From: Cladobotryum mycophilum
Taxonomy: Eukaryota > Ascomycota > Sordariomycetes > Hypocreales > Hypocreaceae
NCBI GenBank assembly: GCA_036429605.1
Contig: CM071591.1
Coordinates: 4,836,001-4,900,000 of the forward strand
Length of the DNA: 64,000 nucleotides
Direction of reading: 5' to 3'
Positions 22,579 through 33,897 of the stretch are shown in pieces (position 1 is the first letter of the stretch; each line of letters starts with the position of its first letter). A model generated the notes under the pieces. It made no database searches, had not been told where the DNA came from, and was given only the letters and a program-made list of their open reading frames with translations. A program made the position numbers and the translations under genes.

Positions 22579-24241
22579 GCAGTATGAAGCAAAAACCTTG
22601 AATGGGCATTTATGATTAATGACAAAAGTAAAAAGCAGGAGACTGCTCCGTACTACATCGAGTACAGGTTAAATCACCTACCCTAGAAGGTATAGGTAAG
22701 ATACCTAGATATTGATGATGATTATGGTATTATTATTTTTCCAATATTAAATTATTACAAGTATCGCATCGTCAATCTACCCTAAAACGTTTTTGTAAAT
22801 TTTACTATCATCAGATTATGAATGACACACTGTGATTGTCTTTACTATTTAGAGTCAACTCGCGCGAAGTATCACCGCCCTCGGTAGAATATAGAAACAC
22901 CATCGTCAGGTCCCACATAGTCGACGTCGATTTCTGCACTGAAGCTCATAGAATAGCTTTCATCAATAAATGCTGCTGTGGCAAAGTTGGGCACCCGAGA
23001 CGCCCATCTCATCACAGCACTCATAATTTCTCCGTTTTCCCGCTTCCTAGACACACTTGTTTCACAGGCTCTATTGGCCTGTTCTGACAAGAACATGGGA
23101 GTTGTATGCCCGCTCGCTATCTTGAGACGAGCTCTCCCACAGCAAACAGCCTTACTCAGGCAAATGGAGGACGTCAACTCTCATTGTATGACCGTGATAT
23201 TCTCATAGCTTCATGTTGCACTCACTTTGTATAGTCAACCTATCATAAGGGAGAATATCCCGTCTTCTCCGAGACACGAGCCGCCGAATTGGTCTCCCGC
23301 TGTGGGGATGTAATCTGAGATGGGATTCCTGATTGGTGACGGATCGTAGATCTCTGACAGATGACTGGGGGTTATCTGTTCATAGAGGTTGAAATCTTGA
23401 GCTTGTCGGGCCCCAGGGAGCTACAAAATATGAACCATGTATTCCTACGATACGGGTATTTGTGTGTTTTCCCGATTTCGACTCAAGCAATCAATCACGC
23501 ATCACTTTCACTATTCGGGGGGAATTGTTACCACTATTGGCAGCCCCCCGAGGCTTGTCGGTACGGCCCTCAATAATAATTCAATCATGCTGCATCTTAG
23601 GGAGGTCACTAACAGCGAAGATCAGTCTTTATCATAACGCTAAGAGCTCCAAAGGCGACGAACGTGCTGGATTGGAGCAGGTTGATTGCAGGAGACTGAC
23701 GGGATGAGAAAAGCAAGTCTCACGTTTTACCTGTACACCGAACCTGCAGGATTTGGTGCTCACCCCCTTCACATTAATCTGTTGGAGGGACCCTTTTGAC
23801 CGGTTATCATGTTGCGAGGGAGGACAAAAGCAATGTATTGAGGAAGGGTGTGCTGACACTTTGAAATGACAATCCGATCAAATGTAACGGGATTCTGAAA
23901 ACACAAATGCCGGTATAGCTTGCTCAAGATTCTGAATCTCTGCTCATGAGAGAAACAGTCGGTGTTGCCAGCCCCCCAAGTCTTAGCTTGTGATATGCAT
24001 CTCCATAGTAGCGCTAACTTGATGGAATCTGATCATCAAGTGACGACATTATCGGTGTTTTCCCCTGTGATGAAATCCAGATCCACCATGTCTAAGATAG
24101 CGATCAAGGGCTCGTCTTATCTACCGTCCTTGTGTGTTATATATATGGGTGGGCAATCTGAGGTCAAGGGTCTCTTTCCCATCAACACTCTGGTGAACTT
24201 CCCCTAGATCCCCTTTGGCCTTGGTACTAAGCGATTTTGCG
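22579..24241. other. AT-rich intergenic region with degenerate ORFs
   Basis: About 1.7 kb between the maltase and the P450 relic. The minus-strand open stretch 22872-23177 has protein-like composition in its second half, but no family was recognised and no splice partner could be found upstream. It may be a decayed C-terminal fragment. A C6 run (about 23544-23549) and a G6 run (about 23517-23522) are present. No gene is called. Confidence 0.5.
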
Positions 24242-26406
24242 ATGCTGTTGATCACTCCCTAGTCGGTGGCAGTATGTTGCCTGTACCTCGCAGGCGTCTG
24301 GATTTTGGGGCGTTTCCTTCGCAGTGAAAGAAAGGTTGCAATTTTTCCCGTATAGAATGCGCATGTCGTTCAACGCAGATGATGTACTGACACCGAGACA
24401 AGTTATCCAAGCTCCCTCCACCTCCGTTTGTACCCCTGACGGTGAGTATATCTAGAAGAAGAAAAATATGGTTTTCGAGATTTTGGACTGATACCTCGAC
24501 AGCAAGGTGAGATTCTCAAAACGCCTGTCGAGTCAATGCTCAATGCCCTGCGCGAACATGGCCCAATCATTGGAATCAAACGAAATGGAAGGGTTGGGAT
24601 TAATTTCCTTGGAGACTCATAGACGCGATGGCAACAGCTAATCCTTGCGCGAAAAGAAACAATACATCGTATCGAAGGAATATACCCACAAGGTCCTTAC
24701 AGACGACTCCTCGTTTAGTTTCGAGCACGGAATGGGAAAGGTAAGTCACAGTATAGATTCTAAATGGGCTGTAGCTGAAAAGCGTTTGTTAGTTCTTGGG
24801 ACTCAGCTGGATATACAGGCTCCGTGGAGGTGCATTCTCCAGCGACATGGATAGTCTCGTGCGAGACTTCTTGATTCGACGTTTGGATGTGATTACACCT
24901 AAAAGTAAGTACGGCTCTAGTATATATGGCATACGAAAAAGTCTAGACTGTACTGATCCTGACTTCAAGTATGGCCAATTTTCGAAGAGGGCGCTGCGAA
25001 AGTGGCCAAGGCTGCGCGGCCTGGTGAGCCTCTTCATGTGCTCCCATATATATAGACCACGGTCGCCGATGCTGCCATTACTCTGCTTTTTGGTTCCGTA
25101 AGTCGACCTTTGCTATTCGAGCTGCTGATGAAGCACCAATCACTCACAAATAGCCAAGGAATACGAGAATGAGAACATCTCAAAATGTGTGGTCCACCTT
25201 GCAGAGGATATGGCGGAGCTCACAGGGCTCTTTCAGAACCAATATTTCCTGGCGCGCAATGTAGCCTGGCTATGGCGTCCCCTTAACTGGTAACCGTCTC
25301 AGAGCGACAAATCTTGGACCGCGATGAGATGATAATTTATAGGGCCAAGGTCATATTGTTTCGTTTCCCGTTGCATGTTGGACCAACCATTGCGCGTCAG
25401 CTGTGGGCGGATATCTCGCGTCACAAAGACCCCTTCAAGTCAAAGGTATAATCGGCTTGTAGGCCTTTTTTCATATCCTTTTGACTAACTCTTGGATAGG
25501 AGGAAACATTGGTTGCATTCCTCGTTCACAGATATGCGTCTGCAGATGGTTATGTATCGTTTGACTCCAAGCTGTGGATTATCGCGCTCATAGTGACAGT
25601 CATTTTCACCAGCGTTCATCAAACGTCAGTCCCCCTTTTGACTTCATCTCGATTTAATGTTGGAGGCTCATGATATTAGTGTCACCATTATGATGTGGGT
25701 AACATTTTACCTTGCTCTCCATCCAGAATCACAACAAGCTATCCGAAAAGAATATGGATCCGTCATCGAGAGTGATGGGACAAACAGCTCGGGTCCCTCA
25801 GCCAGTTTGCAGTCTATGGATGCAGTTGTGACAGACTCCTTCGTCCGAGAGATTCTCCGGATGAAGGGCGACCCCCTCAATGTGGTCAGATGGACCGTGA
25901 AGGATGTTGAAATGGGCGGCTATACCATCCCGAAAGGTTCGGACCCCATTGCTGCTACTCGGCTTTGGTTTCGACGCGGGCTAACTGAATGCATGGCAGA
26001 CTACTTCGTATTTCCAGTCACCTACTTATCCAAACGATCTACCGAATTCATCTCGAACCCTCACGAGCTCGATCCAAACCGCTGGCTCGAGGGCGGAAAA
26101 ACTGCCGCCACGACAGGCCCGGGCTACTTATCTTTTGGCATCGGAAAATGGCCTTGTCCTGGTCGCATTTTCGCTGTACTCGGTAGGTGCCCCTTTCCGT
26201 TTGAGTAGTAGCCATTCATTGGTGGATCGCTCACCTGCGTGAATGGGGGCTTACAAAATACAGAAATCAGGAGCTGGATCCTTGCCCTGGTGAAGGCCAC
26301 ACGATTTGAGCTCGATGGGGGCAAGTATCACATTGTTGATCCACTGAATATTACCAGCGTGGCACCTCGACGCCTTTTGATCGAGGAATGCAAAGATACC
26401 CTGTAG
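24242..26406 (+). pseudogene. CYP7-like cytochrome P450 with in-frame stop codons
   Basis: Twelve exons can be joined in frame: 24242..24323, 24398..24441, 24503..24592, 24657..24740, 24793..24904, 24970..25097, 25159..25289, 25343..25445, 25500..25624, 25680..25936, 26000..26182, 26264..26406. They total 494 codons, a full P450. Visible parts: N-terminal anchor; proline-rich 'KLPPPPFVPL'; an I-helix region before 'HQTVTIMMWV'; ExxR as 'EILR'; and the haem loop 'FGIGKWPCPG' with the axial Cys. The style is that of sterol 7-/8-hydroxylase (CYP7/CYP8)-like fungal P450s. Two TAG codons interrupt it. The one at 25053 (codon 166, in 'LPYI*TTVADAA') is robust: splicing it out would need a 33-nt intron and would lose the frame. 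The one at 24260 (codon 7) depends on the first-exon model. Both fit CAG-to-TAG changes. It neighbours two sterol-type enzymes, so a steroid substrate is likely. Confidence 0.75.
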
Positions 26407-26560
26407 GGGAGTTTCTGACTCCTGTTGTCATGTAGAATCTGACCTTTTCTGATATCTTGCTTTGGTTTGTGGTTAAAGGTAATCTGGGGGATTGAATGGA
26501 GGATATCAATTGAGAATTCTATATGAGTCTATTGATCGTTCTTTTCTTTAGTTGCTGGGA

Positions 26561-27636
26561 TCACGCCTTTACCAGTCCTGAAGAAGGTTGCTGGGTCTTG
26601 ATAAGTCCCCCCAAATAATCCCATAAAGTAAGGTACTGTCCAAAATTTAGGTTAATGTTCTTGTGATGTACAGTGTGGAACTGGTCGCGATTGTCATCTA
26701 GGTAAGACGCAGTGTCAGCCTGCAGTGGTCGAATGCGTGGGGCATTTCATCTACTACAAGGAAGGGAACCATACGCAATAGCATTGTCCAAATATTGGTC
26801 CAGAGCAGAATTATGATCTGCCCGACATCTGACATTGGCCAGATGAAGCTATAGGCATAAATAGGCAGGCTCATGATCCACGCCTCGAATGGGTCAAACG
26901 CAAATGCCGCGAAGGGAGTGGGGATAACATAACTACGTCCGCCTCTATTAGCACACACAGCTTTACATGCCCCTTGAGATGGAGTGACTTACTAATGATG
27001 TTTCTTGTGCATAGACTTGAACAGAAAAGGCATGTGGAAGAGCCGATGAAGCCAATACATGCCCATGTCACTGAACATGACGTAGAATGGGTATTGTGCT
27101 ATCTCGTACCATAGACTACCCGATCCGAACTTGTAGATCTTGGCATAGTCGTTCATCTGTGCCCAGAAGATTGGCACAGTCAAGACATTCAACCAGAGGA
27201 GTGCAACCAACGAGTCTTTGATCTCAGAACGGATTTGGGTACGATGGAATTTGGGATCCTTCCTCCATGCTGGGTCAAAGTTCAGATAGTAGCAGATTGC
27301 GCCGAAGAGAAGGTAGAAGAAAGAGCTCAATGGCCTGGAGGATGTCTGTTAGAAACCTGATTTCTTTGTGTCAAGGGGGTCATGAGAATTGAAAACATGC
27401 CATATCAGTACAAAGACGCTGATGCATTGTCGCGCAGCACTGTGTTGCTCCCACACGTTCGAATCCGTGGCAATGGCACAGATACGTTCCTCCAATTTCT
27501 GTGCGGTTTTGGCGAGAAGAGATGAATGGGATGGTTGAGCGAGAGATTGACAAAGGCCGCCCAATATCCTTTGGCGAGTCGACTCATAAGCAGAATCAAG
27601 GATGATGGGGTCTAAATAATCGAGAATTACGTCCAT
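26561..27636 (-). CDS. C-5 sterol desaturase-like (ERG3 family) membrane di-iron enzyme
   Basis: Four exons: 27397..27636, 26993..27345, 26775..26932 and 26561..26697, giving 295 residues. The ATG at 27636 opens 'MDVILDYLDPIILD', resembling ERG3 N-termini; a longer in-frame start at 27732 is less likely. The three histidine boxes of the fatty-acid hydroxylase superfamily are intact: 'HRLFH' (about residue 180), 'HKKHH' followed by 'YYVIPTPFAAFAF' (about 195), and 'HTVHH' followed by 'FGQYLTLWDYLGG' (about 257). An ERG3-like 'LLHDN' is restored across the last intron. It is an ER protein introducing a C5-C6 double bond in sterols or a related oxidation. It is somewhat shorter than housekeeping ERG3 (roughly 350 residues). 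It sits between a P450 and a Delta7-reductase, which suggests a paralogue for a specialised pathway. Confidence 0.88.
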
Positions 27637-29444
27637 GCTGAGCGATTCGGCTGAGTTGGCGGATGGAAGGATAAAGCCTTGTAGATCAGGAGATGATTCT
27701 ATGTCGTTGAGTATATGGAAGCAAGCAAGCAAGGGTGCAAGCCACCACCTTTCAGGTCGAAGAGGCAGAGAACTTGTGGCCAGTGCTATACTAGCTGGAT
27801 GCCATATTACTATGACGAGGCGAAATGCAATTGCCGGGCTTAATTGTTACCGACGCCCTGAATCACCCCCTTAATCCCGTCAATATTGGCGCGACCTGCG
27901 CTTTGACTTTGTTCATGATGGAATTGGGTAAAGATATTTTTCTGATCTTATGCCCAAAATGAACAACGTTTCTTTCACCAGCTGATCTTGTGGAGACTGG
28001 TAGAGCACCATGTTACGTTGATAGGAATAACCGGAGACGACTCACCGGGAGCGACTATTGCCGTTTCTTCCTTTTCGGAACTGGGCTCGACTCAGAACGA
28101 TCATTAACCTGGATACAATGTGCGTTTCATGGCGGCAGTGGCGTAATATCGTATGATTTCCATGGATTCAGATAAGACTAATTCATGGTTTACTCATTCT
28201 TTCCTCATTCCTTTTGCACTTATAATCCAGCTTCTTGGCTAAACCCAAGACGAGAAAGCGGTTATTCTTGCACTAGCTCTTTTCCGAATCTATGGAGATT
28301 ATACGCCATGTATGCTCCCCCTTATGAATTGCAGATCACACCTCCGATACAAACCTCCGAGATACCTCAGGCTCCCGTCTATGATAACCTGTCATATAAG
28401 GAGTAGCTTTCCCCTGCCAATCCGTGCTACAGGTTTCCTTGCCGTAGTCGAGGTCGCTCCAACAGCATATCTGCTATTTGAACTTATCCTGACGAAGAGT
28501 CCTCGTTGACATATTTGTACCGGTAGTGTGGGCCGTAATACTTGTAGGGCGTAGTTTGCGGAGCTGAATATGGGGGTAAGATATTGGAGTGACTTTGTCC
28601 TGAGACATGTCTTAGCATTCCTTTTTCTTTCTCTCTGTGCAGGTAAAGTATGACAAGCCGTTGAGTTGATGGCGCCAGGTTTAATGATCAGTGATGGGCA
28701 TTTGAGACATAGACTTCAGCCTCCGAGCATGAACAAATGTAAGACTAAGACTAGACCATGTCTCACTGCCATGGCTACATCGTATTTGTATTACCCCTCT
28801 TGTCATTAGAGATGGGCGACGTGCAGAGAATTCACAAACGTGAGATTATACATTGTTTACGGCGAAAGGTGCTTGCTCTCTCATCGAGCCCCTCTTTTTC
28901 GACGGGCCCCAGTCTGTTACAACAGTCCAGTTCTCCCCCTTGATGCATAGCCCCTTACTAACGGCGGCATGGCATGGGTAGCACGGAGTTTATGATTACT
29001 TGAATGATATTGCCCACTGTGCGGAGTAACTCTTCAAAAAATAGCGTCTAAACTGCCGTTACTCTGACGTTGAAGCGATCAGACCTGAATTACCGAGACC
29101 CACAGGCTTTATTCCTCTGGCACTGTCTTTGATCTTATGCAATGGTTCCATCAACCCACATCGCTGTCAATTATGCTGAGACAAATGATGAGCAATGGGC
29201 TTTTGTCCTCCTCTGCACTGCGGTACGGATAGATGGATTACCTGCTGATTTGTGTATAAAGCTATTTTCTCAATTCAATGCCATCGCCTCGACCTTTTTT
29301 GTCCTTAACTTATGGGATCCAGGACCTGCACTCTTCTCGCATCTCTTCTAGTGACGTTGCATACTCACGTACCTCATTTTGCGTGTGTGATTGAGGGAGG
29401 TATTGAAGAGGCACTTCGCCCACATCCGCAACACATCTGCTGCG
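27637..29444. promoter_or_regulatory. Bidirectional promoter region of the desaturase and reductase
   Basis: A 1.8 kb spacer between two divergent sterol-type genes. Plus-strand ORF 29142-29351 ends just before the reductase and could hold untranslated leader or an unrecognised first exon, but it shows no P450, sterol-enzyme or signal features. Nothing else coding is supported. Confidence 0.45.
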
Positions 29445-31040
29445 ATGTATGAACCAAAGGCCACGGGGTGGACCGGCTTCCTCATTCAGGAAGTCACAAG
29501 CTGCATTCTGGTTACAACCAGCCCGTTGTTTTTATTATTCTACTGGATCGCGTACGAGTACTTTGACGCATCGCTCTTCTCGACCGCAGCAGCTTTGTTC
29601 ACCGAAGGGCCGTCCTTCTTTATAAGTCGTCTTCCCTATCCAACCCCGACTTCGATTGCGGTTTATTTGCTATGGGTGGCTTTCCAAGCGGTTCTGTACA
29701 TTTTCGTGCCTGGGCCTCTGCATTACGGGCCACGAACCCCCGGGGGAGACGGCTGCCGTACCGACTGAATGGTACACGTGCTTGGATCATCACCATTGTG
29801 GTTGGGGCCGCAGCGTCCTATTACGGGCTTATTGATCCTACTTTCATTGCCAAGCAATGGGGGAGTCTTCTTGCGACGGCAAGCTTATACTGTGCGACAC
29901 TGATAGCCATATTCCAGGTCAAGGCTCGCCTGTGGCCGGACAATGCGGGAGACACATTATTCACGGGTAGGGCTCCCTATTTATTGCATGGTATACACTT
30001 AAACTCACCATATCATACCATAGGCGGTTTCTGGTACGACATTTTTAATGGCGGAGAGCTTCATCCCCGGACTGGATTGATGTTTGACTGGAAGCATTTT
30101 AATGCTAGTCGAACTGGAGGGATGCTTACATGGACAGTGATGTAGGTTCTTCATTGCTCTCAAAAAAACGTGAGGCGGCATAAACAAATACTGATTTAGA
30201 TTTAAGTGACTTGTCCTTTGCAGCTTTACAGTACCGACAGCTCGGTACACTGACCAGCTCAATGGTCATTGCTGTGGTCTTTAGACTTTGCATCGTGTGG
30301 GAGTATTTCCATTGGGAGAACTGGTACGTTACCTGTTTACAGAAATTCCCTATCCAACGCAAATTGAGATCTACATGGAGGCGTACTCACATTCTCAGGT
30401 TCTTCGAAACCCTCGACGGCAACCATGAGCGCTTCTCCTTTTACAATATTTACGGCTTTGCTGCCATGATGCCACACATCTGGACCCTCCAAACACAATA
30501 CCTGGCCCTCCACCCGGTGACCCTGCCTCGCAGCCAGGAAATTGCCGTCGTTGCCCTCTTCATTTCGGGATGGGCCCTGCAGCACCTCGTGAATAGGCAG
30601 AAGAGCTTGGCCCGAGAGACGGCCGGGGAGTGCACCATCTGGGGACGCAAGGCAAAGTGTCTGGAAGCAACATACCAAACCGCCGATGGGAAAACGCACC
30701 GGACGGTGCTGCTGTGCTCAGGTATGAACCCCAAATGTTCTCAGGTTTTTGTGACTTGGATCTACTCGGATATCTCATTGCTAACAAAATGCCCCGCATG
30801 CTAGGTTGGTGGGGAGTCATGCGTCACGGCAACTACGCTGGGACTATCTTGTACGATTGGGCTTCGTGTCTGGCTTGCGGGACAGGCCACATATTTCCGT
30901 ATGCCGAGGCAATTCTCGTCACTGGTTTGGTGATACACCGCTGCCTCCGAGATGAGGCTAGGTGCAGAGAGAAGTATGGGAAGACGTGGGACGAATATTG
31001 CCGAATCGTCAAGTGGAGGATAATTCCTGGGATTTACTAA
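29445..31040 (+). CDS. Delta7-sterol reductase-like (DHCR7/ERG4-ERG24 family; one frame break)
   Basis: Exons 29445..29966, 30024..30141, 30207..30323, 30399..30721 and 30805..31040; about 439 residues once one base is restored. The frame breaks at CCCCCGGGGG (29737-29746), between 'GPRTPGG' and 'RRLPYRLNG'; one extra C or G joins the halves. Family signatures: 'GELHPRTGLMFDWKHF', 'TLQTQYLALHPV', 'CTIWGRKAKCLEATYQTADG', 'GWWGVMRHGNYAGTILYDWA' and C-terminal 'HRCLRDEARCREKYG...WDEYC...IPGIY'. The IWGRKP/K plus 'HRCLRDE' combination matches DHCR7 better than ERG24 or ERG4. DHCR7 enzymes reduce the C7-C8 double bond of sterols with NADPH in the ER. Ergosterol keeps that bond, so a specialised steroid role is inferred. 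The start at 29445 is the first ATG in frame; an upstream exon is possible. Confidence 0.85.
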
Positions 31041-31296
31041 GCTGCCATGGGGACATATTTATCTGAGGGTGGAGGAAAGGTAAAGCATCCACGATATTTG
31101 TGATTCAACATTTATAGACTACAGAACGAATCAAATACGGTCATCTTCCTTCTCTGATTCAGGTATTTCATCGAGCCTCAAGTCCTAGTGATTTGAACGG
31201 AATCCATTCCATTGCATAAGATTCAGCTCTTCTACCAAGCTCGTGCCCGATAGGTTTCAACCTTCGCTGGCTTATCTTCAAGCTTTCGAAAACCCG

Positions 31297-33235
31297 TCAG
31301 AGACCGACCAAACTTTTCAGCGCTCGTTTCCTCCTTTGCGATCGTGCCTCTCGCAACAAGGGGATGACTTCTCTTACCCGCAGAGAATAAGATTCCTTGC
31401 CCATTTCTATAGCCAGATCCAAGGAAGTTTGTCCCTTGTCATCTTTGGTATTGACATCTATGTCAGGGTGGGATAAAAGCAGTGCCAGGATGTTAATACA
31501 ACCCTCGACGACTGCAGCGTGGAGCGCCGTCCCGCCCCCTGAATCCGCCGCACCTGGCGTTTATATTGATGTCCTTGACTTGTAGTAATCTTTCCACCGC
31601 TTTAGTTGTTCTACTTCGAACGGCAAAATGAAGCGCTGTGTTGTAATGTAGGCCCCTGTGGTTAACATTCAGACCATCCATTGTCAACAGCACCTCCAGT
31701 ATGGATATTTTACCCTCCTCTGCGGCTGCCATTAGTGGTGTATATCCATGTGAGTCTGGGGCATTGATGTTAACACCCTTCGCACCCAGCAATGCCAAGC
31801 AACACTCGGTATGGCGAAACAAATCACTCCAAGCGAATGATGGCAAGTCTATTATCCGGTTTGGTTTAATTCCATCGTTTGCCAGAAGCTCCCTGACTAC
31901 TTCTGTATGACCTTGCTCGACTGCTAGCTGTAGAGGAGCGCGTATTCCTGGTCCGCATATGTTTACGTTGATTTGTCCCGTCGCAAGCAACATCTTTACA
32001 ATCTCAATGTTACCCCTATACGCTGCTCGTGTTATAATTGGCGGTTCATTCTCATTTAGCCGACATATGTCTATCTTCTCTGCACAAAGGAGAGTTCGAG
32101 AGACGGCAACGTCACCTCGGTCGACGGCCGTCCACAATGGGGTGGGCTTGGACTTGGGCCCAAGATTTGGATCAGCCCCATGCGCTAGGAGGATCTTCAC
32201 GGCGGGCTCATTTCCGTGCTGCACGGCGTAGTATAAGGGTGTGTATCCCTCACCATCTGGAGCATTGGGATTGGCAGTGCTGCTAGCAAGAAGCCTTTCT
32301 ATTACACTCGGTGGCATTTTCTGAGCTGCATAGCTAAGGGGTGTTCGACTATTATTATCGCAGAGACTCGGATCAATCGACTTTATGGCCAGAAGTCGTT
32401 TGGCAACTTCCACATGCCCGTTACTGATGGCCAATGTTAATGCTGTCTTGCCGTTAGTATCTGGCGCATCCACGTCGACACCGTTTGTTGCTAAAAGAAG
32501 CCCCAGTATTGCGAGATGACCTTGCCTTGTGGCCAGAGATAAGGGCCTTTGTATTTTTGCAGCTGCAAAATCAGGGTCAACGTCATGGCGAGATAGAAGA
32601 ACTTCCACAACTTTTGTGCGGCCATTTTCTACGGCGTGAACCAAGGCAGTTCGAGATCGGCCGTCAATACAATTCGGGTCAACGTCACTGCGAGAAAGGA
32701 GAACTTCAACGATATTGACATGGCCTTTCTGTGCGGCATACATCAACGCCGTTAGGTAATGTCCGTTGGGAATGTTGGGGTTGATGTCTGGGCGGGAGAG
32801 AAGCGCCGTCAAGGTCCTTAGACACCCGCTCTCTGCAGCATAACTCAAGGCAGTTCGGTCATTATTGTTGACGCGATTCGGATTAACGTTGTGTACCTCT
32901 AGCAACACCTCGACGTTCTCGAAGCATCCATGCTGCGCAGCTTCGATGACCGGGGACTGACCAGACTTGATTCCGACGATATCGGCGTCCGCACAGGCTT
33001 CAATGAGTTTCTTGATGATGGAGGGGTTTTCACTGGTGCACGCCCGGAACAATGACCAGCTTCCGTGAACCCTGACATGTTCTTGGTAAAATTTGGGACT
33101 CAAAAGCTTGCTGAGGCGTGGGTGTGTGTTTGAGAGCGAACGGAGAGTCGGCAGAGGGAGTTGCTTGATGAGTTGATCGAGAACTTCAGGGGGTAGGTCT
33201 GGCAGAGTTGGGGAGAGCGTTGAAGATGAGGCCAT
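31297..33235 (-). CDS. F-box and ankyrin-repeat protein (one frame break)
   Basis: The N-terminus 'LPDLPPEVLDQLIKQLPLPTL' is an F-box. About 13 ankyrin repeats of roughly 34 residues follow, with recurring 'TALxxAxxxGHxxxVxxLL' cores, to near residue 560. The open frame ends at 31493, but the adjacent frame continues with another repeat ('GGTALHAAVVEGCINILALL') and a basic tail to a stop at 31297. Removing one base from the five-C run at 31535-31539 joins them, giving 645 residues. F-box/ankyrin proteins may act as SCF ubiquitin-ligase substrate receptors, with the repeats binding targets; such genes are expanded in many filamentous fungi. No operon-like partner is visible. The frame break is probably a homopolymer error; otherwise the protein simply lacks its last repeats. 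Confidence 0.85.
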
Positions 33236-33897
33236 TTTGGAAGATTAAAGTTTTCTGGATGAATATTCTTATAGCAATATCCGTGGGCTTTTACTCTGTG
33301 TAAATGTCTGAGGAGATGTACGATAATGCCCCAAAGAATAGCACTGCGTTACAGCTTTGATCTTACTAGTGACCGGCTTATTAGAAGGGTCTTTTTGTAC
33401 GACAAAGAGATTATATGGCGTTGATACAGTGCACGACTCTGACATGACATCCCCATCTTGATGTTTCCAAAAGGCGACTGATTTGTGACACTCTGATCAA
33501 TTACATACATTCAGTGCGGTAGAGGACCAGCAAGGAATCATCATGGAACCTGCATCTTGTACTAGGCACGGTTTCTATGCGCAAATGATACTTAGGAAGC
33601 GCGCTAAGAAATACATAAGAATAAGATTATTTGCATGTTATGAACATAATACCAAACAATTATTCTGTATTTAATAAGAATTAGTATTATATTAAGTGAA
33701 ACTCTTGTTCTCCTTATGATCCTGGCGACCATTCACTAGGAATATTTTGATCGAGCATGTTACCAGACCGAGTCGTTCATGTATGCTTACGTAATATGTT
33801 ATTAACCACCCCCTTGACGCGTTGCTGCATTCTGTGACGCGACACAGGTGGTGATTTGAACTTCTTCCTTCATGAGCGACAGGGCTCGTTCGTCGAT
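33236..33897. other. AT-rich divergent spacer
   Basis: About 660 bases between the divergent F-box/ankyrin and FunK1 genes. It is AT-rich around 33600-33720 and presumably carries both promoters. No coding signal was seen. Confidence 0.6.

Noticed and set aside
22872..23177. Minus-strand 101-codon stretch with protein-like second half
   Set aside because: No recognisable family and no upstream exon in frame; kept only as a note in the intergenic entry.
25023..25055. 33-nt intron that would remove the P450 TAG
   Set aside because: Shorter than normal fungal introns, and it shifts the downstream frame away from TTVADAAITLLFG.
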